DNA of 64,000 nucleotides. Source: Nocardia vinacea. Its GTDB lineage: Bacteria > Actinomycetota > Actinomycetes > Mycobacteriales > Mycobacteriaceae. Positions 15,453-24,643 of this stretch are shown here, piece after piece. Location: assembly GCF_035920345.1 (NCBI RefSeq), contig NZ_CP109149.1, forward strand, positions 9,238,001 to 9,302,000, read 5' to 3'. Numbering within the stretch: position 1 is the stretch's first letter; every line of letters starts with the position of its first letter. The position numbers and the translations under genes were made by a program. The notes below the pieces were generated by a model. The model did no database searches. It was not told the origin of the DNA and saw only the letters and a program-made list of their open reading frames with translations.

Positions 15453-16541
15453 TTGTCCAGCCACGGAGACGGGACGAATCCCTTGCCGCACACCACAATC
15501 GAGCGAACCGCGCGACGATACCGGGTGGTCCAGTGGGCCACCGGGAATGTCGGCCGACCCGCTCTGCGCGCCCTCATCGAACACCCGACCCTCACACTTG
15601 TCGGGGTCCATACCCACACCCAGGACAAGGTCGGCACCGATGCGGGCCGGCTCTGCCAACTGCCGACAGACACCGGGATCACCGCCACCGGCGATATCGC
15701 CGAAATCATCGAGTTGGGTGCCGATTGCGTGGTCTACACACCGCGCGTCTTCGACATCGACACCGTCTGCCGACTACTGGCCACCGGCACGAATATCGTG
15801 ACCACCCACGGCATGTTCCATCATCCGGCCAGCATGGATGAAGCCCTGTACGCACGCGTGGAGGCGGCATGCTGGTCCGGCGGAGCCTCGATCCACAGCA
15901 CCGGCCACAGTCCCGGCTTCATCACCGAAACCATGCCCATCGCACTCGGCTCGATCCAACGACGTCTGGACCGCATGACGATCGACGAATACACCGACCT
16001 CACCCACTCCGAAACCCCATGGACCCTGCTCGGTATGGGCTTCGGCATAAGCCAAGCGGCCTTCGAGCCGCACCGGCTGATCCAGGCGCGCCGAGCAATC
16101 GGCCCGTCCCTGCGCCTGGCCGCCGACGCTTTCGGTCCGCCACTCGACGCGATCGACGTCCGCGGCGAACTCGCCACCGCGAACCGAGACGTTCAGGTCG
16201 GCGCCGCCGTATTCCGTAAGGGAACCGTTGTCGCACAACGGATCACCGTCTCCGGCACACGCCGCGGCCAACCGCTGCTGCAGTTCCGCTCGACCCGCTA
16301 CTGCAGCACCGACACCGACTCCGACTGGTCACTACGCCCGACCGGATGGCATATCTCGGTCGAGGGCGACACACCCCTCGAGCTCGACCTGCGGCCCGGG
16401 GACGCGTCGATCCAGGCGCATGCGGCATCACCGACCTACGCGGCCAACCGCGCCGTCAACACCATCCCCTACCTATGTGCCGCACCACCGGGCATCCGCA
16501 CCGCCATAGATCTGCCACCCATTGCCGCGGCACTGTGGTGA
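15453..16541 (+). CDS. dihydrodipicolinate reductase-like NAD(P)-binding protein
   Basis: About 350-362 residues. A Rossmann motif near the N-terminus reads VVQWATGNVGRPALRAL, followed by GVHTHTQDKVGTDAG, ADCVVYTPR and STGHSPGFITETMPI. This is the mycobacterial-type dihydrodipicolinate reductase/2,4-diaminopentanoate dehydrogenase-like family, not lysine DapB. The start is uncertain: TTG at 15453 (used here) or TTG at 15483 after GGAGACGGGA. No ATG or GTG is available before the Rossmann motif. It follows the SnoaL pair by about 145 bases and is probably in the same unit. Real substrate unknown. Confidence 0.8.
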   Translation: MSSHGDGTNPLPHTTIERTARRYRVVQWATGNVGRPALRALIEHPTLTLVGVHTHTQDKVGTDAGRLCQLPTDTGITATGDIAEIIELGADCVVYTPRVFDIDTVCRLLATGTNIVTTHGMFHHPASMDEALYARVEAACWSGGASIHSTGHSPGFITETMPIALGSIQRRLDRMTIDEYTDLTHSETPWTLLGMGFGISQAAFEPHRLIQARRAIGPSLRLAADAFGPPLDAIDVRGELATANRDVQVGAAVFRKGTVVAQRITVSGTRRGQPLLQFRSTRYCSTDTDSDWSLRPTGWHISVEGDTPLELDLRPGDASIQAHAASPTYAANRAVNTIPYLCAAPPGIRTAIDLPPIAAALW

Positions 16542-16673
16542 GCGCGCCCCGAGGAACGTAATCCGTGCGGACGTGCGGACCATTCACCTTTGCTGGCGAT
16601 ACGCTGGGTATGTCGAAAGGGAGCGCATGGCGCCGGGTGTTCGCGTACCTGCCGAGTGGATTACACACCGCTG

Positions 16674-19600
16674 ATGACAGCCGATGATCCACTTCGGACC
16701 CGCCGCGACGCGGTCACATCCGTCGCGGATGATTTGAGCGCGTCCGGATTCGAGGACGCCGAAGAGGTCGGGCGTGGCGGTTTCGGTGAGGTCTATCGCT
16801 GCAGGCAGGTGGCGCTGGACCGCACAGTGGCGGTGAAGGTGCTGACCGCCGAGCTCGACGAGGACAACCAGGAGCGGTTCTTTCGCGAGCAGCGGGCGAT
16901 GGGGCGGCTGACCGGACATCCGAATATCGTCACCGTGCTCCAAGTGGGTGTCACCAAAGGCGGGCGTCCCTATCTGGTGATGCCGTATCACCCTTTGGAT
17001 TCGCTGGATGCGTGGATCCGTCGGCAGGGACCGTTGCCGGTGCAGACGGTGTTGTGGATCGGGGTGAAGGTCGCGGGTGCGCTCGAGAGCGCGCATCGGC
17101 TCGGCATCGTGCATCGCGACGTGAAGCCGGGCAATATTCTGCTCACCGATTACGGCGAGCCGGCGTTGACCGATTTCGGTATTGCCCGCATTGCCGACGG
17201 ATTCCGAACGGCCACGGGCGTCGTGACCGCGTCCCCGGCATTCACCGCGCCCGAGGTTCTCGGTGGCGACGCCCCGACGTCGGCTGCGGATATCTACGGG
17301 CTCGGTTCGACCCTGTTTTGCGCGCTCACCGGGCATGCCGCCTTCGAACGCCGCAGCGGTGAACAAGTAGTTGCCCAGTTCCTGCGGATCACCAGCCAGC
17401 CGGTGCCGGACCTGCGCGAGAGCGGCATACCCGACGACTTGTCGGCAGTGGTGGAATCGGCGATGCAACGGGATCCGCAGCAGCGGCCGTCGGCGACTGG
17501 AATAGGTGAGGCCCTCCGGCAGGTACAGCTGCGCCACAGATACCCGGTCGGCGAGATGGCGCTGCATGTGAAACCAGCCCCAGAGCCGCTGGACTACACC
17601 TCGGCGATGCGGGAATGGGGTCCGCCGCCGACGGCTGGAGAACGCGGCAGCGTCGGCGAGCTGCCGCTGGAACTCACCAGTTTCGTCGACCGCCGCACCG
17701 AGACGGCCGAGGTGAAGAATCTGCTGTCCACCTGCCGACTCGTGACGCTGGCCGGGATCGGTGGCGTCGGCAAAACCCGGCTGGCGCTGCGAGCGGCGAC
17801 GAGCGTTCGACGCGATTTCGCCGATGGGGTCCGGGTTGTCGAACTGGCTGACGTGCGCGACCCGTCGATGCTGATCGACGTCGTGGCGGCCGCCTTGGGC
17901 CTGCGGGACGATTCGGCCCGGTCGACGCATGACGTGCTGGTCCAGTTCCTGCAATCCCGGGAAACGCTGCTCGTTCTGGACAACTGCGAGCAGGCATTGG
18001 CGGCTTCCGCGGAGCTGGTCGAGACGTTGCTGATGGCTTGTCCGGGTCTGCGGATTCTCGTCACCAGCCGCGAACCGCTCGACATCGCCGGGGAAGCGGT
18101 ACTGCGGGTGTTGCCGCTGACCGTGCCGGACCCCGACGGTGAACCGTCGCTGCGCGGACTGCCCAAATACGATGCCATGACATTGTTCGCCGACCGCGCC
18201 GCCGCAGTGGTGCCGGGCTTCGAACTCACCGAGGACAACAAGGCCGCCGTGGCCGGTATCTGTTCGCGGCTGGACGGATTGCCGCTGGCGGTCGAACTCG
18301 CGGCGGCACGGATGCGCGCGATGTCGCCGCACCAGATCCTGCAGCGGCTCATTGATCGGTACGCGCTGCTCACCCGCGGTAGTCGCACCGCACCAACCCG
18401 GCAACAGACGCTACGAGAGTGCATCGACTGGAGCTACCAGCTGTGCACACCGGTCGAGCAGCGGGTGTGGGCTCGGCTGACGGTATTCGCCGGTGGCTTC
18501 GAGCTCGACGCCGCCGAATGCGTGTGTGGTGCCGAGTTGGCGCCGGAGAGTCTGCTGGACGCACTGTCCTCCCTGGTGGACAAGTCGATCGTGATCCGGG
18601 AGGAACCCGAAGGCGTCGTGCGCTTCCGAATGCTCGAGACGATGCGCGACTACGGTCGGGAGAAGTTGCAGGAGATCGACGAACACGAGGATCTGCGTCG
18701 ACGACACCGTGATTGGTATCAGCGGTTGGCGCTGGATGCCGAGGCGGGGTGGATCAGCGACCGGCAGCTGAGCTGGCTCGCTCGCCTGGACCGCGAACAA
18801 CCGAATATGCGAGAAGCGCTCGAATTCTGTGTGTCCGACGCTACCCCGGAGTCGGCGCATGCCGGGTTGCGTATCGCCGCAGCGTTATTCGTCTTCTGGA
18901 GCTTCCGAGGACGGTTCGGTGAAGGCCGACGCTGGCTCGACCGCCTCCTGGCCCACCCGGCCGCGCACTCGATACCGGATCGCGTCAAAGCACTGCATAC
19001 GAGCACGTACATGGCTGCGGTACAGGGAAACCTGCAATACGCGGCCACCCTCGTCGAGCAGGCGCGCACCCTCGCCGAACAGGACCCCGCACCCACCACC
19101 AAAGCGCTGGCCACGGCCGCCGAGGGAACGCTGGCACTGTTTCGAGGTGAACTCGGTCAGGCGATATCCGTACTCGAACCCACCCTCGCGGTATTCGAAG
19201 CCAACGCGCGAGGACCTGTATATATCTCCACGTTGACCAACCTCGGATGGGCACACGCACTCCAGGGAGACACCGGACGGGCGATCCGGTATCACGAGCA
19301 GGTACTTGCCATCACCCAAGCGTGCGGCGAATCGCTGTTTCGATCGACCACACTGTGGGGCATCGCCATCATCGTATGGCAGCAGAGCGAAAAGTCCCGC
19401 GCACAAGAGTTACTACTGGAATCACTACGAGCCAACCGGCGCGTCCGCAGCCCTGTCATCGCGGCAATGGCCATCGAGGGACTGGCCTGGACCGGTGCCG
19501 ATGACAATGGTGAACGTGCGGCCATCCTGATGGGCGCCGCCGAACACCTGCTGCGCTCCGCCTCGGGTGTCACAACTTTTTTCACGGAGCTCTCCCACTA

Positions 19601-19982
19601 TCACGACGAATGCGAGCGCCTCGTGCGTCGCGCACTCGGCGACCGAGGATTCGAGGCCGCCTTCCAGCGCGGACAAGCCATGGGGATGAACGCCGCAGTG
19701 GCCTACGCCCTGGGGGAACCGCCGGGTACCACCCCACGCGATTCCGGCACGTCATTGACCAAGCGCGAACTGGAGGTCGCGCACCTCGTCGCGCAAGGAC
19801 TCACCAACAAACAGATCGCCGCGAAACTCGTGCTCTCCCAACGCACCGCACAGCACCATGTCGAACACATCCTGAGCAAACTCGGCTTTACCTCCCGCAC
19901 TCAGATCGCCGCCTGGGTCATCGACGAGTCCCGGCAAGAGGGGGACCGGGGATCCAACGGTGGTTTCGACCCGATGCGCTGA
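16674..19982 (+). CDS. PknK-like Ser/Thr kinase-ATPase-TPR-LuxR regulator
   Basis: A 1102-residue multidomain regulator. The kinase domain occupies about residues 28-285 (GRGGFGEV loop, catalytic Lys55, HRD 147-149, DFG 167-169) and closely resembles mycobacterial PknK. An AAA/NB-ARC-type ATPase follows with Walker A GIGGVGKT at 361-368 and a Walker B-like LLVLDNCE. Then come about 400 residues of TPR-like helices (GWAHALQGDTGRAIRYHEQ). A LuxR-type helix-turn-helix ends the protein (LTKRELEVAHLVAQGLTNK, about 1027-1080). It probably senses a signal, phosphorylates targets and activates transcription. The ATG at 16674 matches the PknK start; GTG 16656 is an alternative. No Shine-Dalgarno is evident. 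Confidence 0.9.
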   Translation: MTADDPLRTRRDAVTSVADDLSASGFEDAEEVGRGGFGEVYRCRQVALDRTVAVKVLTAELDEDNQERFFREQRAMGRLTGHPNIVTVLQVGVTKGGRPYLVMPYHPLDSLDAWIRRQGPLPVQTVLWIGVKVAGALESAHRLGIVHRDVKPGNILLTDYGEPALTDFGIARIADGFRTATGVVTASPAFTAPEVLGGDAPTSAADIYGLGSTLFCALTGHAAFERRSGEQVVAQFLRITSQPVPDLRESGIPDDLSAVVESAMQRDPQQRPSATGIGEALRQVQLRHRYPVGEMALHVKPAPEPLDYTSAMREWGPPPTAGERGSVGELPLELTSFVDRRTETAEVKNLLSTCRLVTLAGIGGVGKTRLALRAATSVRRDFADGVRVVELADVRDPSMLIDVVAAALGLRDDSARSTHDVLVQFLQSRETLLVLDNCEQALAASAELVETLLMACPGLRILVTSREPLDIAGEAVLRVLPLTVPDPDGEPSLRGLPKYDAMTLFADRAAAVVPGFELTEDNKAAVAGICSRLDGLPLAVELAAARMRAMSPHQILQRLIDRYALLTRGSRTAPTRQQTLRECIDWSYQLCTPVEQRVWARLTVFAGGFELDAAECVCGAELAPESLLDALSSLVDKSIVIREEPEGVVRFRMLETMRDYGREKLQEIDEHEDLRRRHRDWYQRLALDAEAGWISDRQLSWLARLDREQPNMREALEFCVSDATPESAHAGLRIAAALFVFWSFRGRFGEGRRWLDRLLAHPAAHSIPDRVKALHTSTYMAAVQGNLQYAATLVEQARTLAEQDPAPTTKALATAAEGTLALFRGELGQAISVLEPTLAVFEANARGPVYISTLTNLGWAHALQGDTGRAIRYHEQVLAITQACGESLFRSTTLWGIAIIVWQQSEKSRAQELLLESLRANRRVRSPVIAAMAIEGLAWTGADDNGERAAILMGAAEHLLRSASGVTTFFTELSHYHDECERLVRRALGDRGFEAAFQRGQAMGMNAAVAYALGEPPGTTPRDSGTSLTKRELEVAHLVAQGLTNKQIAAKLVLSQRTAQHHVEHILSKLGFTSRTQIAAWVIDESRQEGDRGSNGGFDPMR

Positions 19983-20572
19983 ACGAGGTTCGAAAGTTCC
20001 GATACGTCATATCTCGGTAAACGGAAATTTCCGGTGACCGAAGTGCTTAAACCGGAGTTGCATGCTATATATTCAGTAACCGGCGCATTGATAGCCTCTG
20101 CATTTGCCCGATCGACATAGAGGCAATCGACAGCATGCGGTACTGGTGCTGGTTTACCGCCGCGTCGGTTGCGATCCCGTGGCCCGCTCTGTCAAATCCG
20201 CCTCCCGGTGAGCGGGATGAAAGCGCGCCGACCCGCTCTCGCGGTTCAGCTGGAGAATTCCCTGTTCCGTACAAGTTCTATTTCTTCAACCTTTTCTTTC
20301 TCGGTGCTAAAAATGTACCCAACGTGCGGCATCAGTTATATATACCTCCTATTACTCGAGGTGAATCTCCTCGAGCTTCTTCGGTTCAGAAATGCAGCAA
20401 TGCACGAAATGAACCACGGGTGCCGCACGCCGAGTGGAGGAAATGCTTCCGGATTCATAAAGACATCACCGATCGGGTTCCGCACGGACCAAAGCGCCTG
20501 AGTTGCTCGGTCCTGCCGATCATCCGCAACTGACCAAATTATCGAGACATCCACTCAAAGAAGAGAAGAGAT
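19983..20572. other. AT-rich gene-free interval
   Basis: About 590 bases with GC well below the surroundings, most marked at 20260-20400. An open frame of 132 codons at 20135-20533 has no ribosome binding site, no domain and unusual composition (many Phe, Asn, Lys), so it is not called. Probably a long regulatory leader for the secreted SnoaL-like gene or old transferred DNA. Confidence 0.5.
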
Positions 20573-21229
20573 ATGTCTGTAGAAATCCATCGTCGGTTCC
20601 CTCCCGGACCGAGCGGGCGGAGTGTACTGCGCACCGCTGTCGCGTTGAGCACGGCAACAATGCTCGGCGCCGTCGGCATCTCGGTCGCCAACGCCGAGCC
20701 GTCGCCGCCGGCCGCTTTCCCGGGCGTCTTCTCGACGACCGACGCGACCGCAGATATCGAAGCGATCAAGCAGCTCAAGACCAGCTACTTCGCAAATATT
20801 GATGCGAAAAACTGGACCGCGCTGCGCGAACTCCTCGCTCCGGACGTCGTGGTGGACACCACGGGCAGCGGTGGCCCCATCCTTGTCGGTAGGGACCCGT
20901 TCATCGCCTTCCTGAAGCTCACAATCGGTGGCGCCAATACGCACCATCAGGGCTTCGACCCGGCGATCCAGCTGACGTCCGCGACGTCTGCCGAGGCCGA
21001 CTGGAGGATGGAGGATGTGCTTATTTTCGGCGGGACTCTCGGGGTCCACGGCTATGGCAATTACCACGATCGCTATGTAAAGGTCAACGGTAAGTGGGTG
21101 GTCAAGTATTCCAAGCTCACCCGCACCCGCCTGGATCTGATCGACCCTGACGACGGCACGGTAATCCAGGTAAACGTTCCGCTCGCGGAGATCGTCCAGA
21201 AAGTCACGGATATCATCGGCCCCTGGTAA
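20573..21229 (+). CDS. secreted SnoaL-like protein C
   Basis: A 218-residue exported relative of proteins A and B. An N-terminal signal peptide (basic start, hydrophobic TAVALSTATMLGAVGISV, cleavage after ANA near residue 41) precedes the domain: AIKQLKTSYFANIDAKNWT, PDVVVDTTGSGG, HHQGFDPAIQLT, ADWRMEDVLIF. GAAGAGAAGAG lies just before the ATG. An amphipathic C-terminal extension (LAEIVQKVTDIIG) is extra. A terminator follows. Extracytoplasmic NTF2-fold proteins may bind hydrophobic ligands in the cell envelope; this is inference. Confidence 0.85.
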   Translation: MSVEIHRRFPPGPSGRSVLRTAVALSTATMLGAVGISVANAEPSPPAAFPGVFSTTDATADIEAIKQLKTSYFANIDAKNWTALRELLAPDVVVDTTGSGGPILVGRDPFIAFLKLTIGGANTHHQGFDPAIQLTSATSAEADWRMEDVLIFGGTLGVHGYGNYHDRYVKVNGKWVVKYSKLTRTRLDLIDPDDGTVIQVNVPLAEIVQKVTDIIGPW

Positions 21230-21236
21230 TCACGGC

Positions 21237-21272
21237 AAAGGCGGGAGACCACGCACATGGTCTCCCGCCTTT
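21237..21272 (+). terminator. terminator of the secreted SnoaL-like gene
   Basis: Perfect 15-bp stem AAAGGCGGGAGACCA with a 6-base loop, ending TTTCTG, seven bases after the stop. Confidence 0.9.
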
Positions 21273-21490
21273 CTGTTCGAGGCGAACCGATGACAGGATC
21301 GGACTTCACGCCGCGTTCTCGATGTCTTTACCGAAAAGATCAATTGAATTCCTGGTCGAACCTTTACAGTAATTCGAAGGCGTATTAACTACCGGCTGCC
21401 TTGAATTCGGTATAGCAAACCACTGATGTGAATCCACGCAATGCGGGACAAGGGCGGAACACGCCCGAAAAACCTTAGCGATAGTCCATG

Positions 21491-24220
21491 TCAGTGTGGT
21501 GTGCCGGATATTTCCAGTTCTTGGACAGTGGGATGGGTTGTGGGGTTGGGGCTGGTGACCTGGAGGCGTACGTAGCGGGCGGTAAGTGAGTTTTGTACTG
21601 TGCCGGTTGCGCGGTCGGTGGTGACTGGTGTCCAGGTGTGGTTATCGGTGGATGCTGTGATTGTGTACGTCGGTGCGTGCTCGGCCCAGCGCGGGAGGAT
21701 TCTGCTGATGGGATGATCGGTGCCCAGATCGACCGTGAGGTTTGCTCGGGTGCCCTCGGGCGCCCAACCGGTGGCCAGACTGCCATCGACTGCCGCAGCG
21801 GCGTATCGGCCCGGTTCCTCGGAAGATGCGGTAACAGATGTACATCGGGCGAGGTTTTCGCTGTGGTCCAGATCCGGTCGCCGAGTCGTGACGGTCAATG
21901 GCTGGTCGGCACTGACGAGGTCGACGCCGGTCGAGGTTTCGACCTGCATCGGCGCACCGTCGGTGAGGGTGATGGTTGTGCGGTCGGGTCCGAGTTCGGC
22001 GTCGAAAGTTCTCCCCTGCCAGTGCATTCCGTGGATGGACACTCCGGATTTCAGTTCCGGCGATAGCAAGGGGTCGATACGGATCCTGTCCTCGCGCAGG
22101 CGCAGCCCCAGCAGTCCGTTGGTGAAAGACTGCAGGAATCCCCCAGCCGCGGTAACGAACGTGAACGCTGGTGCGCTCAGGATTTCCGCGAGGCCCCCGA
22201 CACCCCGCGACTCCGAGAATTGCCCGAACGGTGCGCGCATGAATGAGCGCACCGCACGTTCGACATAGGTTTTGGTCGCGCAGCCGGGGCGCCCGACCGC
22301 CGCGGCGGCGATGGCGTGTATCGAGTCGGTCATGGCTGGGCCGCCGGGATCGGTGCGTTCGGCGTAGAAGTCGAGCGTATGCTCGGAAACCTCTTGGGAC
22401 ATGGGCCATTCCAGGGGATAGATCAGAAGCGCGGCGTCGGCTTGTTTGATCGGTGTGCCCGGATAGCCGTCGTACTGCAGGAAGGTCTGCCGTGCGGGGT
22501 CGAACGGTATGCGCAGCCGGTCGGCGATGGTGGTCCATTCCGGTGGGCTGGGTTCGCGCAGGAGATCGGCGGCGTGTGCGGCATTGCGCAGGGCAAGCGC
22601 GGCCACAGCATTGGTGTAAACCCCGTCTCGTACGCCGTTGCTGTATTCGTCGGGGCCTGCGACATCGTTGATGGAGTAGCTGCCGTCCGGATTCGGCGTG
22701 ACACGCGAGGCCCAGAATTCGGCCACATTGCGCATGACCGGCCAGATGCGGGTGCGTAGATAATCATCGTCGCCGGTGGCGAGATAGTACTGCCAGGCCG
22801 CCAGGGAGATATCACCCTGCAGATGAACCTGGTTCAGGCAGTGCGGCGGCAGCCAGCTGAGACATTCGGCCAGATCGCCGCGGCTGGCGCTGGTCCATGG
22901 ATAGAACGCGCCACGGAAACCGAGCAGCCGCGCATTGGCCTGCGCTGCCGGCAGCGTCTTGTACCGGTACTCCACAACCGATTTCGCCAGCTCGGGCGCG
23001 AACTGCAACAGCGTCGGAAACATCCAGGTATCGGCATCCCAGAACACCGCGCCCGCATAGTTGTCGCTACTGAGCCCAACCGGTGAAATGCTGTTGTCCT
23101 GCCCGGAATTCGTGCTCGAATACAGCGAATACAGCGCGCCACGCACCCAAGCCTGGATTTCGGGAGCATCCGGTATGACAACCTCGCCCCGCCATAGCTC
23201 CCGCCACGCCGCCGCTGTGTCGGCGAGCAGCCGCGACCAGCCCTTGTCCGCGGCTCGACGCGCGGCGTCGAACGCCGCAGTCGCAGAATCCGGGGCGGTG
23301 AGCGTTGTGTCGACACCGACGAACTTCGTCACCTCGTAGGTCTCGTCCGCCCGCGCCTCCCACCGCGCCTCCCGGCCGATACTCAATCCGAGTGCTGGCG
23401 AAACCTGCTGTGCTGTCGATGCTGTCGTGCGTAACACCGAAGCGACCGCACCGGTGACTGCGTTGCCATCGGTTCGGAAGCCGACACCGATACCGTCCTC
23501 GCCGCGCGCACCACCGTCGATCTGCGTCATTCGCCGTGCACCGGCACCGTCGAGCACATCGCTGACGGTGACTTGACCGGACCAGTGCGGCACCATCGTC
23601 AGCCGCACCGCCCCGACATGCTGATCGACGCGATCGGTTAGCACCTCGTACACCAGATCGGTGGTCTTGCCGTCCCGTGTGGTCCAGGTGAGGGAGGTGC
23701 GTACCAGCCCGCACCGCTGGTGCACCGTCTGCGCGAGATTCGTGATCTGCGCCGCCGGTGTTGCGCCGGAGTACTTCTCGTCGCCGACACCGACGGTGAG
23801 GCCCGACCAGTTCGGAATGGCCGCCGCCACCTCTCGGTCCGCGGCGACGGTCGGTGTGTGACCGTACAGTCCGGCAACGAACGCGCCGTCATAGCGTGGC
23901 GTGTACAGCGGCCAACCACTCAATTGGTCCGTCCCCGCGTAGCCCATACCACGCGGGGGCACCCGCAACCCGAGATAGCCGTTGCCCACGAAGGGATGCC
24001 GATCGTAGGCGGCATCGACCGCGCCGCTCGACGGTGCCCACTCCGGCGCAGCGGCGAGCTCGTCATCCGGGCAAATAGTCCCCGCCGTCACCTCGGACAT
24101 GTGGCGTACCGCCACCGCAGGAACCTGAACCACCAGCGCGAGGACCATAAGCATCGCGACAGCGATCCAAGCCCTTGCCCACACGCCGATGCGCCCGAAG
24201 CACCTGCCTATCAAGGACAA
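21491..24220 (-). CDS. secreted GH65 hydrolase with discoidin-type C-terminal domain
   Basis: A 909-residue exported enzyme. A signal peptide or anchor at residues 12-38 (WIAVAMLMVLALVVQVPAVA) is followed by the GH65 N-terminal beta-sandwich, an (alpha/alpha)6 barrel with FWDADTWMFP at about 390-400, and GPDEY at about 525, where Glu is the expected general acid. The last 140 residues form an F5/8-type carbohydrate-binding domain (ASSEEPGRYAAAAVDGSLAT, then ARYVRLQVTS). The architecture fits a secreted acid trehalase or related alpha-glucoside hydrolase. The start is TTG at 24220, decided by GGAGAGG seven bases before it. A TATCGA-type operator lies upstream at 24288. Confidence 0.9.
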   Translation of the reverse strand: MSLIGRCFGRIGVWARAWIAVAMLMVLALVVQVPAVAVRHMSEVTAGTICPDDELAAAPEWAPSSGAVDAAYDRHPFVGNGYLGLRVPPRGMGYAGTDQLSGWPLYTPRYDGAFVAGLYGHTPTVAADREVAAAIPNWSGLTVGVGDEKYSGATPAAQITNLAQTVHQRCGLVRTSLTWTTRDGKTTDLVYEVLTDRVDQHVGAVRLTMVPHWSGQVTVSDVLDGAGARRMTQIDGGARGEDGIGVGFRTDGNAVTGAVASVLRTTASTAQQVSPALGLSIGREARWEARADETYEVTKFVGVDTTLTAPDSATAAFDAARRAADKGWSRLLADTAAAWRELWRGEVVIPDAPEIQAWVRGALYSLYSSTNSGQDNSISPVGLSSDNYAGAVFWDADTWMFPTLLQFAPELAKSVVEYRYKTLPAAQANARLLGFRGAFYPWTSASRGDLAECLSWLPPHCLNQVHLQGDISLAAWQYYLATGDDDYLRTRIWPVMRNVAEFWASRVTPNPDGSYSINDVAGPDEYSNGVRDGVYTNAVAALALRNAAHAADLLREPSPPEWTTIADRLRIPFDPARQTFLQYDGYPGTPIKQADAALLIYPLEWPMSQEVSEHTLDFYAERTDPGGPAMTDSIHAIAAAAVGRPGCATKTYVERAVRSFMRAPFGQFSESRGVGGLAEILSAPAFTFVTAAGGFLQSFTNGLLGLRLREDRIRIDPLLSPELKSGVSIHGMHWQGRTFDAELGPDRTTITLTDGAPMQVETSTGVDLVSADQPLTVTTRRPDLDHSENLARCTSVTASSEEPGRYAAAAVDGSLATGWAPEGTRANLTVDLGTDHPISRILPRWAEHAPTYTITASTDNHTWTPVTTDRATGTVQNSLTARYVRLQVTSPNPTTHPTVQELEISGTPH

Positions 24221-24287
24221 CGACGTACCTCTCCGTGTGGCGTACGCCGCGTGTACGCCAGCGCCACCGAAAGCGGGATCTGGAATT

Positions 24288-24303
24288 TATCGATTATTCG
24301 ATA
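24288..24303. promoter_or_regulatory. operator copy, TATCGA-N4-TCGATA family
   Basis: TATCGATTATTCGATA, perfect 6-bp arms, in an AT-rich patch 68 bases before the GH65 start. Same arms and spacer as 14181-14196. Confidence 0.55.
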
Positions 24304-24430
24304 TAAATTGACGAATAATTGAGAGAACCCTAATGGCGTGTCGGTCGAGGGTCAAGACCGTATTCCTGCTGCGACCGAGCAGATTTCGTGCTTTTTGATG
24401 GGGCGGCACCCGAGCGGGTGAGCCCGAGAG

Positions 24431-24603
24431 GTGGACCGCTACGTGGTCGCTGGGGCCCGCAAGAGCCACGGGCCGCTGAAGCGGATCGCGAAGGATTTCG
24501 AGATCTCCGAAGACTGCTTGCGCATGACCTCGGCGCTGGCGGACTCGGCATCGCGTGACGCGATTGCGTTGCAGTCACCGAAAGGCGCCTTCGTGCATTG
24601 AGT
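24431..24603 (+). pseudogene. IS3-type transposase OrfA remnant
   Basis: A 57-codon frame begins VDRYVVAGARKSHGPLKRIA, then KDFEISEDCL, resembling the helix-turn-helix of IS3-family OrfA (typically RIAKDFGISESCL). The text then degenerates and stops at 24601. No second frame or terminal repeat is seen. Confidence 0.5.
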
Positions 24604-24643
24604 TTCGCGCCATAACGTTTGTATCCGTTTGGCGCGCAATGGA

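Noticed and set aside
16584..18404. 606-codon minus-strand open frame
   Set aside because: Antisense to the PknK-like gene; composition typical of a shadow frame (many Arg, His, Gln).
20135..20533. 132-codon frame in the AT-rich interval
   Set aside because: No ribosome binding site, no domain, odd composition; a second frame overlaps it equally well.
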